Assembly (NCBI RefSeq): GCF_900129785.1
Contig: NZ_FSRC01000004.1
Coordinates: 248,001 to 312,000, forward strand
Direction of reading: 5' to 3'
Source of the DNA: Algoriphagus halophilus
GTDB lineage: Bacteria; Bacteroidota; Bacteroidia; Cytophagales; Cyclobacteriaceae
Length of the DNA stretch: 64,000 nt
Below are positions 1-8,108 of this stretch, piece after piece. The notes beneath the pieces were generated by a model. It was not told the DNA's origin. It did no database searches and worked only from the letters and a program-made list of their open reading frames with translations. Position 1 is the stretch's first letter, and the number at the start of each line of letters is the position of its first letter. Position numbers and translations under genes: made by a program.

Positions 1-201
1 TGTTTTGTGCTGTACTTTGGATTTTCTGCTTTAGCAGATCTTCAGGTAGGGGATTTTGCCTACTGGGTAGAAGAGCTGAGTTTGAGTTTCCACTATATCA
101 ATTTGAGTAGGGGAGTGGTCGATTCAAGCGATGTGTTTTTTATGCTTGGAATGGTTTGGTTATTTCTTGGATTGAGTGTTTTGACTTTGAAAAACAAATG
201 A
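1..201 (+). CDS. gldF: GldF, gliding-motility ABC transporter permease (3' end only)
   Basis: The reading frame is open from the window edge and ends in TGA at 199-201, so only the last 66 codons are visible. They show a short periplasmic stretch with the SRGVVDSSD pattern typical of ABC-2 type permease C-termini, followed by a final hydrophobic helix (FMLGMVWLFLGLSVL). The stop overlaps the ATG of the next gene by four bases (ATGA), which indicates translational coupling. The call rests on this tail and on the gldG neighbour: GldF and GldG form an ABC transporter needed for gliding in Bacteroidota. Start and upstream part lie outside the window. Confidence 0.8.
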   Translation, partial: CFVLYFGFSALADLQVGDFAYWVEELSLSFHYINLSRGVVDSSDVFFMLGMVWLFLGLSVLTLKNK

Positions 202-1886
202 AAAAGTCATCATTAAATAGCGTCAAGTCTTGGCTACTCCTAGTAAGTGGTATTTTAATTTTAGCACTGCTGGCTCAATTGCTCAGATTTAGAATTGACT
301 TGACAGAGGAGAAGAGATATTCTTTGCATCCGGCAACTGAAGAAGTCCTTTCTGAGTTGACAGAACCTATTCACGTAGATATTCTTCTGGTGGGTGAAGA
401 CTTACCTGGAGGAATGAGAAGGTTGCAAAAATCCATAGAGGAGACTGTAAGAACCTTTAATGCCTATAGCCCTGAGAAAATTACCTTCTCATATTTTGAC
501 CCATTGACAGTTGCAGAATCGGAGCAAGAGGATTTTATAGGTTCACTTACAGCATATGGAATCAATCCAACAAATCTCTATGTAAGCCAAAATTCTGGAC
601 AACAAGCAACTTTGATATTTCCAGGGATTTTGGTCAGCAATGCAGAATTTGAAACTGGGGCCTTGGTATTAAAAGGTGAAAGAGGAATGGGCCCTGATGA
701 GATTTTGAATCAGTCCATAGAAAACCTAGAGTTTGAGTTGAGTAATGCCATCAAGAAATTGGTGAGTCCGGAGGAATCAGCCATTGCTATGATCATGGGA
801 CATGGAGAAATGGCAGAGGATGAAGGGTACGGAATTGTAGAGGCATTGGATGGAGAATTTGAGTTGTTCAAAGTTCCATTGGAACAGGCCAAGTCGCCCG
901 CTGATTTGGAGAATTTTAAAATCATTTTCATAGAAGGGCCAAGAGACATTTATTCTGATCGAGAGGTTTACCTACTGGATCAATATGTCATGAATGGAGG
1001 TAACCTAGTAGTTATGGTGGATGGAGTGGCAGTAGATATTGCAGAAGCTGGTGGAGAGGGGACCTTGGCAATGCCGGTGGACTCAGGGCTGGAAAACCTA
1101 CTTTTTAAGTATGGTATTCGGGTAAATAAGGACTTAATACAGGACTTGAATTTTGGTTATTTTCCGGTAATGGCCGGGAATTTTGGAAATCAGGATCAAA
1201 TGGTTCCATTGCCTTGGCCATTTTTCATTCAGGCAGGTGTCATGCAAACTCATCCTATTACCAAAGGATTGGATGTGGTTTATTATCGTTTTGCAAGTAG
1301 TTTGGATACTGTAATGGCAGAGGGAGTAAAAAAGACTCCATTGATATTTTCCTCCAATAACTCACGGGTTTTGCCTGCTCCTGTTCGAGTAGCTTTCAGT
1401 GATATGGAACAAGAACCTCCGGTAGAGGCTTTCTCTGTTAGGAATTTGCCTTTGGCGTATTTGCTGGAAGGAGAGTTTACTTCGTTGTTTAAGAACAGAT
1501 TTTTGCCTGAGGGCTTTTCTAAAACAGATTTTAAAGAGTCCGGCAAAGGGAAAGTAGTAGTCTTTGGAGATGGGGATGTATTTCAAAGCCAAAAAAGCCT
1601 TCAAGATGGAAGCCCCTTGGCCTTGGGAGAAGACCCATTCAGTCAAGTGACCTTTGCCAATAAATTATTGTTGAGAAATATGGTCAAATACCTGGTTGAT
1701 CCCGAGGGGATCATTGCCTCTAGGGCCCGAACTTTTCAAATCCGACCTTTGAATAAAGTAAAAGTTGCCCAACAAAAGACTTTTTGGCAATTAATCAACG
1801 TGGTGGCTCCCGTTGTCATTCTGCTTTTGATTGGAGCAATTGTATGGTGGATTCGTCATCAAAAATATTCTAAAAAAATAAACTAG
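198..1886 (+). CDS. gldG: GldG, gliding-motility-associated ABC transporter substrate-binding subunit
   Basis: A protein of 562 residues. It has one N-terminal membrane helix (about residues 11-29), a large extracytoplasmic GldG-type domain with the conserved IHVDILLVGEDLPGG opening and a MIMGHGE segment, and a C-terminal helix (VVILLLIGAIVWWI) before a basic tail. This two-anchor layout is the usual one for GldG. GldG works with GldF (and GldA) in the gliding transporter; in many Bacteroidota it is also kept in species that do not visibly glide. I chose the ATG at 198 because it overlaps the gldF stop; an in-frame GTG at 156 would extend into gldF and is less likely. Confidence 0.9.
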   Translation: MKKSSLNSVKSWLLLVSGILILALLAQLLRFRIDLTEEKRYSLHPATEEVLSELTEPIHVDILLVGEDLPGGMRRLQKSIEETVRTFNAYSPEKITFSYFDPLTVAESEQEDFIGSLTAYGINPTNLYVSQNSGQQATLIFPGILVSNAEFETGALVLKGERGMGPDEILNQSIENLEFELSNAIKKLVSPEESAIAMIMGHGEMAEDEGYGIVEALDGEFELFKVPLEQAKSPADLENFKIIFIEGPRDIYSDREVYLLDQYVMNGGNLVVMVDGVAVDIAEAGGEGTLAMPVDSGLENLLFKYGIRVNKDLIQDLNFGYFPVMAGNFGNQDQMVPLPWPFFIQAGVMQTHPITKGLDVVYYRFASSLDTVMAEGVKKTPLIFSSNNSRVLPAPVRVAFSDMEQEPPVEAFSVRNLPLAYLLEGEFTSLFKNRFLPEGFSKTDFKESGKGKVVVFGDGDVFQSQKSLQDGSPLALGEDPFSQVTFANKLLLRNMVKYLVDPEGIIASRARTFQIRPLNKVKVAQQKTFWQLINVVAPVVILLLIGAIVWWIRHQKYSKKIN

Positions 1887-1904
1887 GTAAAAAAGTACAT
1901 TTTC

Positions 1905-1933
1905 TTGACATTAATTTCGAGTCTTTACGTTTC
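1905..1933 (+). promoter_or_regulatory. Candidate Bacteroidota-type promoter of dnaN
   Basis: A TTG at 1905-1907 is followed after 18 bases by TACGTTTC at 1926-1933, one base from the Bacteroidota -7 consensus TAnnTTTG, at about the spacing of the -33/-7 pair. It lies 72 bases before the dnaN ATG, in the 119-base gap after gldG. This is pattern matching only; no transcription start is known. Confidence 0.4.
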
Positions 1934-2005
1934 GGGTCAGTTCTAAATCAATTTTATTTATAAATTTACCCCATTGCGAGAATTAAAATTAATAAGCCCT
2001 TCGAT

Positions 2006-3130
2006 ATGAAATTTATTGTTTCCTCTTCTGCCTTACTCAAGCAGCTTTCTGCGATCAACGGTGTGGTGACTACCAACCCTGTTGTTCCAATTTTGGAAAA
2101 CTTCCTTTTTGAGATAAAAGACAGTGTTTTGACCATTACTGCTTCGGATCTTCAAACTTCGATGATTACCGAAATCGCCGTAGAGGCAAAAGAAGATGGA
2201 AATATTGCTGTCCCCGCTCGTATTTTGATCGAAACTTTGAAAAACTTGCCTGAGCAGCCAGTTACTTTCAGTATTGATCATGATACTTATGCTGTTGAAA
2301 TCAGCTCTGACAATGGTCGATATAGACTTGCGGGAGAAAATGCAACTGATTTCCCTAAGATCCCAACCGTAAGCAATGCTACTACTGTGGACATGTCCAC
2401 TGAGGTGCTTGCGAGCGCAGTTTCCAATACAATTTTTGCTACGAGCTCAGACGAGTTGAGACCGGCAATGACAGGTGTTTACATTAACCTAAGTCCTACC
2501 AATACCACATTTGTGGCTACAGATGGTCATCGATTGGTACGATATAGAAGAGTAGATGTGGCTTCTTCGGATGCTGCAAGTTTAATTATCCCTCGAAAGG
2601 CTTTGAACTTACTTAAATCTACTTTACCATCTGAGAATGTGCCTGTATCTGTAGAGTTCAATCAGTCCAATGCCTATTTCAAGTTCAATAGCATCAAGAT
2701 GATTTGTAGATTGATTGATGAGCGATTCCCAGATTATGAAAATGTAATCCCTGCTGAGAATCCAAACTTGATGACCATTGATCGTTCTGAATTATTAAGT
2801 TCTTTGAGACGTATCGCGATCTATGCCAATAAGACCACTCACCAGGTAAGATTGAAGTTGACAGGAAGTGAATTGATGATTTCAGCAGAAGATCTTGATT
2901 TCTCCAATGAAGCGAATGAAAGACTATCTTGCGAGCATGATGGAGAGGATATTGAAATCGGATTCAATGCGAAATTCTTGGTAGAAATGTTGAACAACCT
3001 TTCTTGCAAAGAAGTGACCTTGAAATTCTCTGCTCCAAATAGAGCTGGTTTGATTTTACCAGCAGAGCAAGACGAAAACGAAGACATCCTAATGCTGGTG
3101 ATGCCAGTGATGTTAAATAATTACGTATAA
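2006..3130 (+). CDS. dnaN: DNA polymerase III beta subunit (sliding clamp)
   Basis: A protein of 374 residues, the normal length of bacterial beta clamps. It starts MKFIVSSSALLKQL, has the expected three repeated clamp domains (about 1-125, 126-250, 251-374), the GHRLVRYR segment in the middle domain, and ends with the conserved hydrophobic C-terminus LMLVMPVMLNN. The clamp is a ring around DNA that holds the replicative polymerase on its template. The gene stands alone, with a candidate promoter before it and a strong hairpin terminator after it. It is not next to dnaA here, which is common in Bacteroidota. Confidence 0.97.
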   Translation: MKFIVSSSALLKQLSAINGVVTTNPVVPILENFLFEIKDSVLTITASDLQTSMITEIAVEAKEDGNIAVPARILIETLKNLPEQPVTFSIDHDTYAVEISSDNGRYRLAGENATDFPKIPTVSNATTVDMSTEVLASAVSNTIFATSSDELRPAMTGVYINLSPTNTTFVATDGHRLVRYRRVDVASSDAASLIIPRKALNLLKSTLPSENVPVSVEFNQSNAYFKFNSIKMICRLIDERFPDYENVIPAENPNLMTIDRSELLSSLRRIAIYANKTTHQVRLKLTGSELMISAEDLDFSNEANERLSCEHDGEDIEIGFNAKFLVEMLNNLSCKEVTLKFSAPNRAGLILPAEQDENEDILMLVMPVMLNNYV

Positions 3131-3150
3131 CAACCACAACCCATAAAGCG

Positions 3151-3182
3151 AAAAGCCCGGAGATTCCTTCGGGCTTTTTTTA
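3151..3182 (+). terminator. Rho-independent terminator after dnaN
   Basis: AAAAGCCCG at 3151 pairs with CGGGCTTTT ending about 3178, closing a short loop, and a run of T follows. It begins 21 bases after the dnaN stop and also stands at the tail of the opposing small gene, so it may act in both directions. Confidence 0.85.
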
Positions 3183-3197
3183 TTGGAATTGAATGGG

Positions 3198-3437
3198 TTA
3201 TTTTTTCTTGGCATCTCTCAATGATTTGAGGTATAATCCTTCCACCCGATCCCGGGCCCAAGGAGTTTTTCGTAAAAATTTTAAACTGGAATTGATCGAT
3301 GGATCATGGGTAAAACATCGGATGGTAATTCGCTGCCCTAGCTCTTCCCAGCCATAGTAGTTTACCAAATGCTCTACCATATCCACGAGTTTAATTCCAT
3401 GAAGTGGATTGTTGGGTTGAGAAGATGATTCTTTCAA
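3198..3437 (-). CDS. VF530 (DUF2132) family small protein
   Basis: A 79-residue protein covering the whole VF530 fold. Key blocks are NNPLHGIKL (about 9-17), [11 protein letters not shown] (about 28-38), IRCFTHDPS and [12 protein letters not shown]. The family is small, widespread in proteobacteria and Bacteroidota, and proposed to bind DNA from its structure; its function is unproven. The only possible start that keeps the conserved N-terminus is a TTG at 3437, since an in-frame stop lies five codons upstream and no ATG occurs before the core. It converges on dnaN. Confidence 0.85.
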   Translation of the reverse strand: MKESSSQPNNPLHGIKLVDMVEHLVNYYGWEELGQRITIRCFTHDPSINSSLKFLRKTPWARDRVEGLYLKSLRDAKKK

Positions 3438-3512
3438 AATTAGAGGGTTTTAAGGAGATGCAAAACTCCTGCAATATAAGCTGTAATCCGGTTGAATAGG
3501 TAATAGAATAAG

Positions 3513-3926
3513 TTACTTGCCCGCCATTCTAGCCTCTACTTCTACCTTGGCCCGTTTGGTCAATAGTATGTTTCCAACTGAATCATATTCCAGCTCTATT
3601 TTTTTCAAGGCTGGATCTCCACCCTTGCCAGGAAGATCCCAAGCCAAAGAAGTCATTCCATTGGTCAGTACTCCCACCCCTTTGGCATCATATTCTTTTT
3701 CTGTACCATCAGCCATAAAGACTCGGACTTTTTTAAGTTTTACCGTTCCCTGGATACATTTAATCCTGATTTTATCAACTTTCCTCTCTCCTGGCATGGG
3801 ATTTACCACATCTTTTTCTGCTTTAAAATTGACTGTTTTTTCAGCAATCACCTTCCAGTCTTGAGCCTTCACACCAAAGCTGGCCATGCAAAAAAAAGTG
3901 AGAAGTACAATGAATAGCTTTTTCAT
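3513..3926 (-). CDS. Small exported protein of unknown function
   Basis: A 137-residue protein with a clear Sec signal peptide (MKKLFIVLLTFFCMASFGVKA, cleavage predicted after residue 21) and a compact beta-rich mature part. That part contains a KIRIKCIQGTVKLKKVRV strand pair and an AWDLPGKGGDPALKKIELEY segment. The pattern resembles small periplasmic proteins of the DUF2541 type, but I cannot assign it firmly. It begins one base before the stop of the META-domain lipoprotein that precedes it in transcription, so the two are probably co-transcribed and act in the envelope. Confidence 0.75.
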   Translation of the reverse strand: MKKLFIVLLTFFCMASFGVKAQDWKVIAEKTVNFKAEKDVVNPMPGERKVDKIRIKCIQGTVKLKKVRVFMADGTEKEYDAKGVGVLTNGMTSLAWDLPGKGGDPALKKIELEYDSVGNILLTKRAKVEVEARMAGK

Positions 3927-3927
3927 A

Positions 3928-4371
3928 TTATTTTCTGGTTAGTCTCATAATCGCCATATCTCCCATGATCAAGTTCAGGGTGTTTCCTTGTTCTGTGACC
4001 GAGTAAGAATTCACTTTATGCAAACTCTCTAGAAAAGTGTTTTCTCCCGAAATATCTGGACACATTTTCCTGGTGACGGCCAAATTCTCTGGAATAGTAA
4101 TTTTATTACCGTCCGTCGAAAACGATCCATTGAAAATGTTGCATCCTGCAAATCCCGAAATTGAATTTTCAGCAGTTTGAAAGGTCACTGTGGGATTTCC
4201 ATTTGGGAAGAGTTCCTGCATCCCTTTTGGAGTTCCCATGATGTAATTTGCTTCCCATTCTCCATCTAACAAGTTCGCTTTCATATTGGTGGACGGTTGA
4301 GTGGTTTTACATCCTGCTGAAACCATCAAAAAAATAATGATGAGAATATGAAATGGAAAAATCAGCTTCAT
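3928..4371 (-). CDS. META-domain (HslJ-like) lipoprotein
   Basis: A 147-residue protein from the ATG at 4371, which puts a lipoprotein leader first: hydrophobic stretch, then VSAGC with the lipidated Cys at residue 21. An in-frame ATG at 4446 would bury the leader and is rejected. The mature part is one META domain, with the signature SGFAGCNIFNGSF and a second Cys in RKMCPD. The family includes HslJ, linked in E. coli to heat shock and novobiocin resistance; the biochemical role is unknown. It is the first gene of a likely two-gene unit with the small exported protein. Confidence 0.82.
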   Translation of the reverse strand: MKLIFPFHILIIIFLMVSAGCKTTQPSTNMKANLLDGEWEANYIMGTPKGMQELFPNGNPTVTFQTAENSISGFAGCNIFNGSFSTDGNKITIPENLAVTRKMCPDISGENTFLESLHKVNSYSVTEQGNTLNLIMGDMAIMRLTRK

Positions 4372-4549
4372 AAGATACAATAATTGATTGACTACTAATT
4401 TACTAAAAAAAATTGCTGTCGCTTTTTGCTTTTGATTGAATACCAATCTCTGATTAACAAACCCATGAAAAATGAAATAGTTTAAAAACTATTTTATAAG
4501 ATCTAGGAAAACCGTTCCTCAAAAGGGAAGTCTGTCCTGGTTTACAGAC

Positions 4550-5965
4550 CTATGATAATTCATCCAAATTTGATTTGGGAGCTCCTTCAATTTGAAAATA
4601 TCCGATAATTCCGTTAAGACATTCCAATAGGATGGAATCGCTCTTACATTCTTCAATCTCTTTCTGTAATTCTTCGAGGGTGTGTACTTCTTGATCGTTT
4701 GCTTTGATGATCATTTCACCAAGTGGCCATTCCATTTCGTCAGCTTGTGTGCCTTGGTAGATATGAGTCACTACCAACATGGGGTTGTCCTGATCGATGG
4801 TTTTCAATAGTTCTATTTGTGCATAGGAATCGACTTCTTGAATTGCTTGGATAATCTCAAAACTCAAAGGTTGAATAACCATTCCAAAGACTTCAAGATA
4901 CCTTCTTTCATTCAAAATAGGGTTGGAGATGATTCCCTTCATGGGATTCCGCATTGCTGGGGCTTTGGAATGATGGATTTTCCCATTTCTCAAGAAGGTG
5001 ATTTCAGCAGGTTCACCAATTGGGACCAACTTCATGACATCATAGATGTTTTTGTGTCTATACAATCCCTCCTTGCCTATTACAATGCCATGTCGATCAA
5101 AGGAAACTTTATTGATGGATAGAATTACATCCCTTGGTTGAATCTTTGCCTCTGCAAGAAATCCGTCCTTTAGGACTTTTGAAACTATTACACCTTTCGC
5201 TTGGGACTGCTTCAAAAAGCGATTAAAGTTTTCTGCGTTTTTCTGCAATTTTCCTCCGATGTCTGCAAAATGTGGCTCGTTGAGTAACAGTAAGTTCTCG
5301 ATGATTATTTTCACAAAACCAGCCGGAGTAATAAACCCAATATTTTCCGCATCAATCATTACCGCGGTATTCAGGCCTACTACCTTCCCTTCTTCATTGA
5401 TGCTTGGCCCACCTGAATTACCTGGGTTAATGGCAGCATTGGTTACAAATCTTTCTGTGGTAAACTCTGAGCCAGATATGAAGTTAGTGATTTCCCCTCC
5501 GGTGATATTCGGTTCTATCATTCCCAAAGGGTATCCAATGGCCTTGATTGCCTCGCCTCGAGAAGGACTGATTCCTTCACTAAGTTCTAAATATTCGATG
5601 GGTTGGAGGGCAATTTTTTTGAAGCGGATCAGCTCCTTCGCGGTTAGTTTGATTAATGCTACATCTGGTTCAAGCTGTTTTACAAGCCCAATGACCTCTG
5701 CTTCGAAGCGCTCTTCGCTGGTAAGCATGGAGCTGATTTCCACTTTTACAGCATTTCTAGCTACGTGGGCATTTGTTACTATATAGCCTTCCAAATCTTT
5801 ATACTTGACAAAAAATCCAGATCCTGACCAATTACCAGGAATCTTTATGGATGGGTTTAATACAGACTGAATGTCTTCTTCTATAAAGCCTTCCACATGC
5901 ACTTGCACCACACCACTCATCATTTGGCGGGCTATTTCGGTGAGTTTGCGTTTAGTTTTTGTCAT
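4550..5965 (-). CDS. HtrA/Deg-type serine protease with PDZ domains, no export signal
   Basis: A 471-residue protein with a trypsin-like domain (about 15-215) and the full triad visible: His67 in VTNAHV, Asp101 in EPDVALIKL, Ser184 in PGNSGGP. Two PDZ-like regions follow: about 225-315 (IQPRDVILSINKVSF) and about 370-460 (GEMIIKANDQEVHTLEEL). The N-terminus MTKTKRKLTEIARQ is polar and has no signal peptide or membrane helix, unlike periplasmic DegP/DegQ, so it should be cytoplasmic. The architecture recalls Deg9/Nma111-like proteases. No partner gene is adjacent; the flanking genes are unrelated. The protease call is firm, the substrate unknown. Confidence 0.87.
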   Translation of the reverse strand: MTKTKRKLTEIARQMMSGVVQVHVEGFIEEDIQSVLNPSIKIPGNWSGSGFFVKYKDLEGYIVTNAHVARNAVKVEISSMLTSEERFEAEVIGLVKQLEPDVALIKLTAKELIRFKKIALQPIEYLELSEGISPSRGEAIKAIGYPLGMIEPNITGGEITNFISGSEFTTERFVTNAAINPGNSGGPSINEEGKVVGLNTAVMIDAENIGFITPAGFVKIIIENLLLLNEPHFADIGGKLQKNAENFNRFLKQSQAKGVIVSKVLKDGFLAEAKIQPRDVILSINKVSFDRHGIVIGKEGLYRHKNIYDVMKLVPIGEPAEITFLRNGKIHHSKAPAMRNPMKGIISNPILNERRYLEVFGMVIQPLSFEIIQAIQEVDSYAQIELLKTIDQDNPMLVVTHIYQGTQADEMEWPLGEMIIKANDQEVHTLEELQKEIEECKSDSILLECLNGIIGYFQIEGAPKSNLDELS

Positions 5966-6032
5966 TGTTTCAATAATTAAATGAAATGCCAGACCAAAGA
6001 CAATTTTTTTGACAAGACCGATAAGGAATTAT

Positions 6033-6419
6033 CTATTTCTTTTCAATCAAATCCCAAAGGTTTCCGTATTGATCTTTGAATACTGAAACTATCCCAAAAT
6101 CCTCATTCGAGGGTTCCCGAATAAACTCCACACCTCTGGTTGTATATTTTTTATAGTCCCTCCAAAAATCATCAGTATAAAGAAAGAGAAAAACCCGACC
6201 ACCAGCTTGGAAGCCTACTTGTGCTTTTTGGGATTCATTTGCAGCCTTTGCTAAGAGCAGATGGCATGATGATCCGGGAGGGGAAACTCTCACCCATCGC
6301 TTGGTTTCATTGATTGGAGTGTCTTCCACCAATTCAAAATCCAGGGTTTTGGTATAATAAGCGATGGCATCATCATAGTCATTGACTAAAAGTGAAATTT
6401 GTCCTAATTGTTGTGTCAT
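6033..6419 (-). CDS. VOC (glyoxalase/bleomycin-resistance fold) family protein
   Basis: A 128-residue single VOC module: two beta-alpha-beta-beta-beta units, with IAYYTKTLDFELVED in the first and FKDQYGNLWDLIEKK closing the second. In metal-dependent members the first strand carries His; here it reads GQISLLV, so that ligand is Gln, as in some glyoxalase I and extradiol relatives. The closing Glu of LIEKK is present. The substrate cannot be deduced. It sits alone between the protease gene and a second VOC gene, with a terminator-like hairpin just upstream. Confidence 0.8.
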   Translation of the reverse strand: MTQQLGQISLLVNDYDDAIAYYTKTLDFELVEDTPINETKRWVRVSPPGSSCHLLLAKAANESQKAQVGFQAGGRVFLFLYTDDFWRDYKKYTTRGVEFIREPSNEDFGIVSVFKDQYGNLWDLIEKK

Positions 6420-6446
6420 TCGCTAAAGTTACTAGGTTGAGGACAT

Positions 6447-6473
6447 AAAAAAAGTCAGAGAGAATCTGGCTTT
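6447..6473 (-). terminator. Probable terminator of the minus-strand unit ending with the second VOC gene
   Basis: AAAGTCAGA (6451-6459) pairs with TCTGGCTTT (6465-6473) with one G-T wobble around a 5-base loop. On the minus strand the hairpin is followed by a T run (6447-6453 region). It lies about 220 bases past the VOC gene that ends at 6694. Confidence 0.45.
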
Positions 6474-6693
6474 TTCAATTTCTATTGTTGGCATAATCTT
6501 CTATTTCTAACAATAGAGAATCTTCCAAAATCAAGGTTAGAGTCTGTGCAGCTAGAATCTGTTCCATGGCTAAGTCACAGTTTTTGGATGGGATGCATTC
6601 AATTCAAAGATACTCTCTTGGACCATGATATAGCATAGAAAAATAGTGCTAAATCATATTTACCAATTTTCAACTGGAAAATTCCAAAGCGGA

Positions 6694-7056
6694 TTAAACG
6701 TCCTCTACAAAAAAGATTGCATTGTTATTCAAATCGTACAATCCAAATTCATGAGTTCCCCAAGGGGTATTCTTTCTTAATTTATCTTTTGGAACCACTC
6801 CTTTCGAGACCAATGAGTTGAAATAGTTTTCAATGTTTTTTACAAAAATTCGTACTACAGACCCTCCGAGTAAAGGATCATCTTCGGTATCTGCATGCCA
6901 TTGGAGATGCAGCCAAACTGTTTTGAAATGAATGCCTACATACATGGAGTCGCCAAAAATTTTCTTAAAACCTAAATTCTCCTCATACCAACGTAAATCT
7001 CTTTCGATATCACTAGAAGGTAGAACCGGAATAGTTGATAAAAATTCTGTTTTCAT
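6694..7056 (-). CDS. VOC family protein (bleomycin-resistance-like)
   Basis: A 120-residue protein with the glyoxalase/bleomycin-resistance fold. Visible are IPVLPSSDIERDLRWYEENLGF at the N-terminus, given here as IPVLPSSDI plus RWYEENLGF, a central IHFKTVWLHLQWHAD strand pair, and DLNNNAIFFVEDV closing the fold. Members bind small hydrophobic or drug-like ligands or act as lyases and dioxygenases. It follows the TIM-barrel gene by 57 bases in the same direction and may be the last gene of that sugar unit. The ligand is unknown. Confidence 0.78.
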   Translation of the reverse strand: MKTEFLSTIPVLPSSDIERDLRWYEENLGFKKIFGDSMYVGIHFKTVWLHLQWHADTEDDPLLGGSVVRIFVKNIENYFNSLVSKGVVPKDKLRKNTPWGTHEFGLYDLNNNAIFFVEDV

Positions 7057-7113
7057 ATTCGGGGTTAAAAAAAAGGATTCAATACCTAATACTGAATCCT
7101 TTCCCTTTAGGTT

Positions 7114-8070
7114 TTACCCTTCTGCTTCCAGGGTCCTTCTAACATCCTCCAAGCCCCTTCTTATTTCAAAAATACTATCCCACTCTCGGCCTTCTACGCC
7201 ATGCTCTATTCCCACATAGCCATGGAAGTCATGGGCTAAAACAATTTTTATCATTCTGGTATAGTCCAAGGGATGTTCTCTTCCCTGATCGTCCCATACT
7301 ACTGGCTTGAGGCTGACCCCTTTAGCGTAGGGCATTAATTCATCCACTCCGCGGTAAGAGTCGTAGGAAATATTTTTATCACCCTCCGATGCAATTCTGA
7401 AATTTCCAAAGTCTGGCAAGGTGCCTGCACGAGGATGACCTGTCTCTTTGATCATTTCTGCCAGCCATTTGGCATTGCTCGAAAAGCCTCCATGATTTTC
7501 AATGATCACATTGATGTCAAAATCGTCTGCAAATTCACAGAGTTGTCTCAAGCCTGAACTGGTTATGTCCATGGCAGTTTTTTCATCTGCAGGATTGGTA
7601 CTCCATGGTACTGCGGAATAGGCATTGACGCGTATGGCATGGCAACCCAGAAACTTGGCTGCTTCTACCCATTTTTTATGATTTTCTACCGTTTGTTTTC
7701 TGCCTTCTGACGTAGCAGCGCCCAACATCCCCTCTCCATCACACATGATAAGGACTGAGGTCACTCCTTCACCATCTGCCCGGGTTTTCATTTCTCTCAA
7801 ATAGGCCATGTCGGTGGCTTTGTCTTTGAAAAATTGATTGACATATTCCACCGCATCGATTTCATGTTGCTTTGCCAAAATAGGGAAGTCTAAATGATCT
7901 ATCTTACCTGCAAAAAGCGCTTTATTTAAAGACCATTCCGCTAGGGAAATTTTGAAAAGTGGGTCTGCCTTTTTTTCCTTGAAACTCATTTGCGGAAGGC
8001 CAATACTCAATGCTGCAGTGGCAAGTCCTGCAGATTTTAAGAATTCTCTCCTGTTTGTCATAACGTTCAT
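7114..8070 (-). CDS. Tat-exported sugar phosphate isomerase/epimerase-like TIM-barrel protein
   Basis: About 318 residues. The N-terminus TNRREFLKSAGLATAALS is a twin-arginine leader, so the protein should be exported folded. The rest is an AP-endonuclease-2-type TIM barrel, with the metal-site acids expected in VIIENHGGF and VGIEHGVEG and a His in GCHAIRVNAYS. Relatives are sugar isomerases, inosose dehydratases and 3-keto-glycoside processing enzymes. I chose the ATG at 8070; a second at 8061 is equally possible, and one at 8097 would run close to the upstream stop. It follows the Gfo/Idh/MocA gene by under 40 bases, so the two probably act on the same oxidised sugar. Confidence 0.85.
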   Translation of the reverse strand: MNVMTNRREFLKSAGLATAALSIGLPQMSFKEKKADPLFKISLAEWSLNKALFAGKIDHLDFPILAKQHEIDAVEYVNQFFKDKATDMAYLREMKTRADGEGVTSVLIMCDGEGMLGAATSEGRKQTVENHKKWVEAAKFLGCHAIRVNAYSAVPWSTNPADEKTAMDITSSGLRQLCEFADDFDINVIIENHGGFSSNAKWLAEMIKETGHPRAGTLPDFGNFRIASEGDKNISYDSYRGVDELMPYAKGVSLKPVVWDDQGREHPLDYTRMIKIVLAHDFHGYVGIEHGVEGREWDSIFEIRRGLEDVRRTLEAEG

Positions 8071-8108
8071 GTTTTGGTTGAAAAAAATGTTCGGCAATTA
8101 TTTAAAAT

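Noticed and set aside
6477..6569. Possible small minus-strand ORF between the two VOC genes
   Set aside because: Careful re-reading of the bases showed an in-frame stop ten codons after the ATG; the longer frame came from a misreading.
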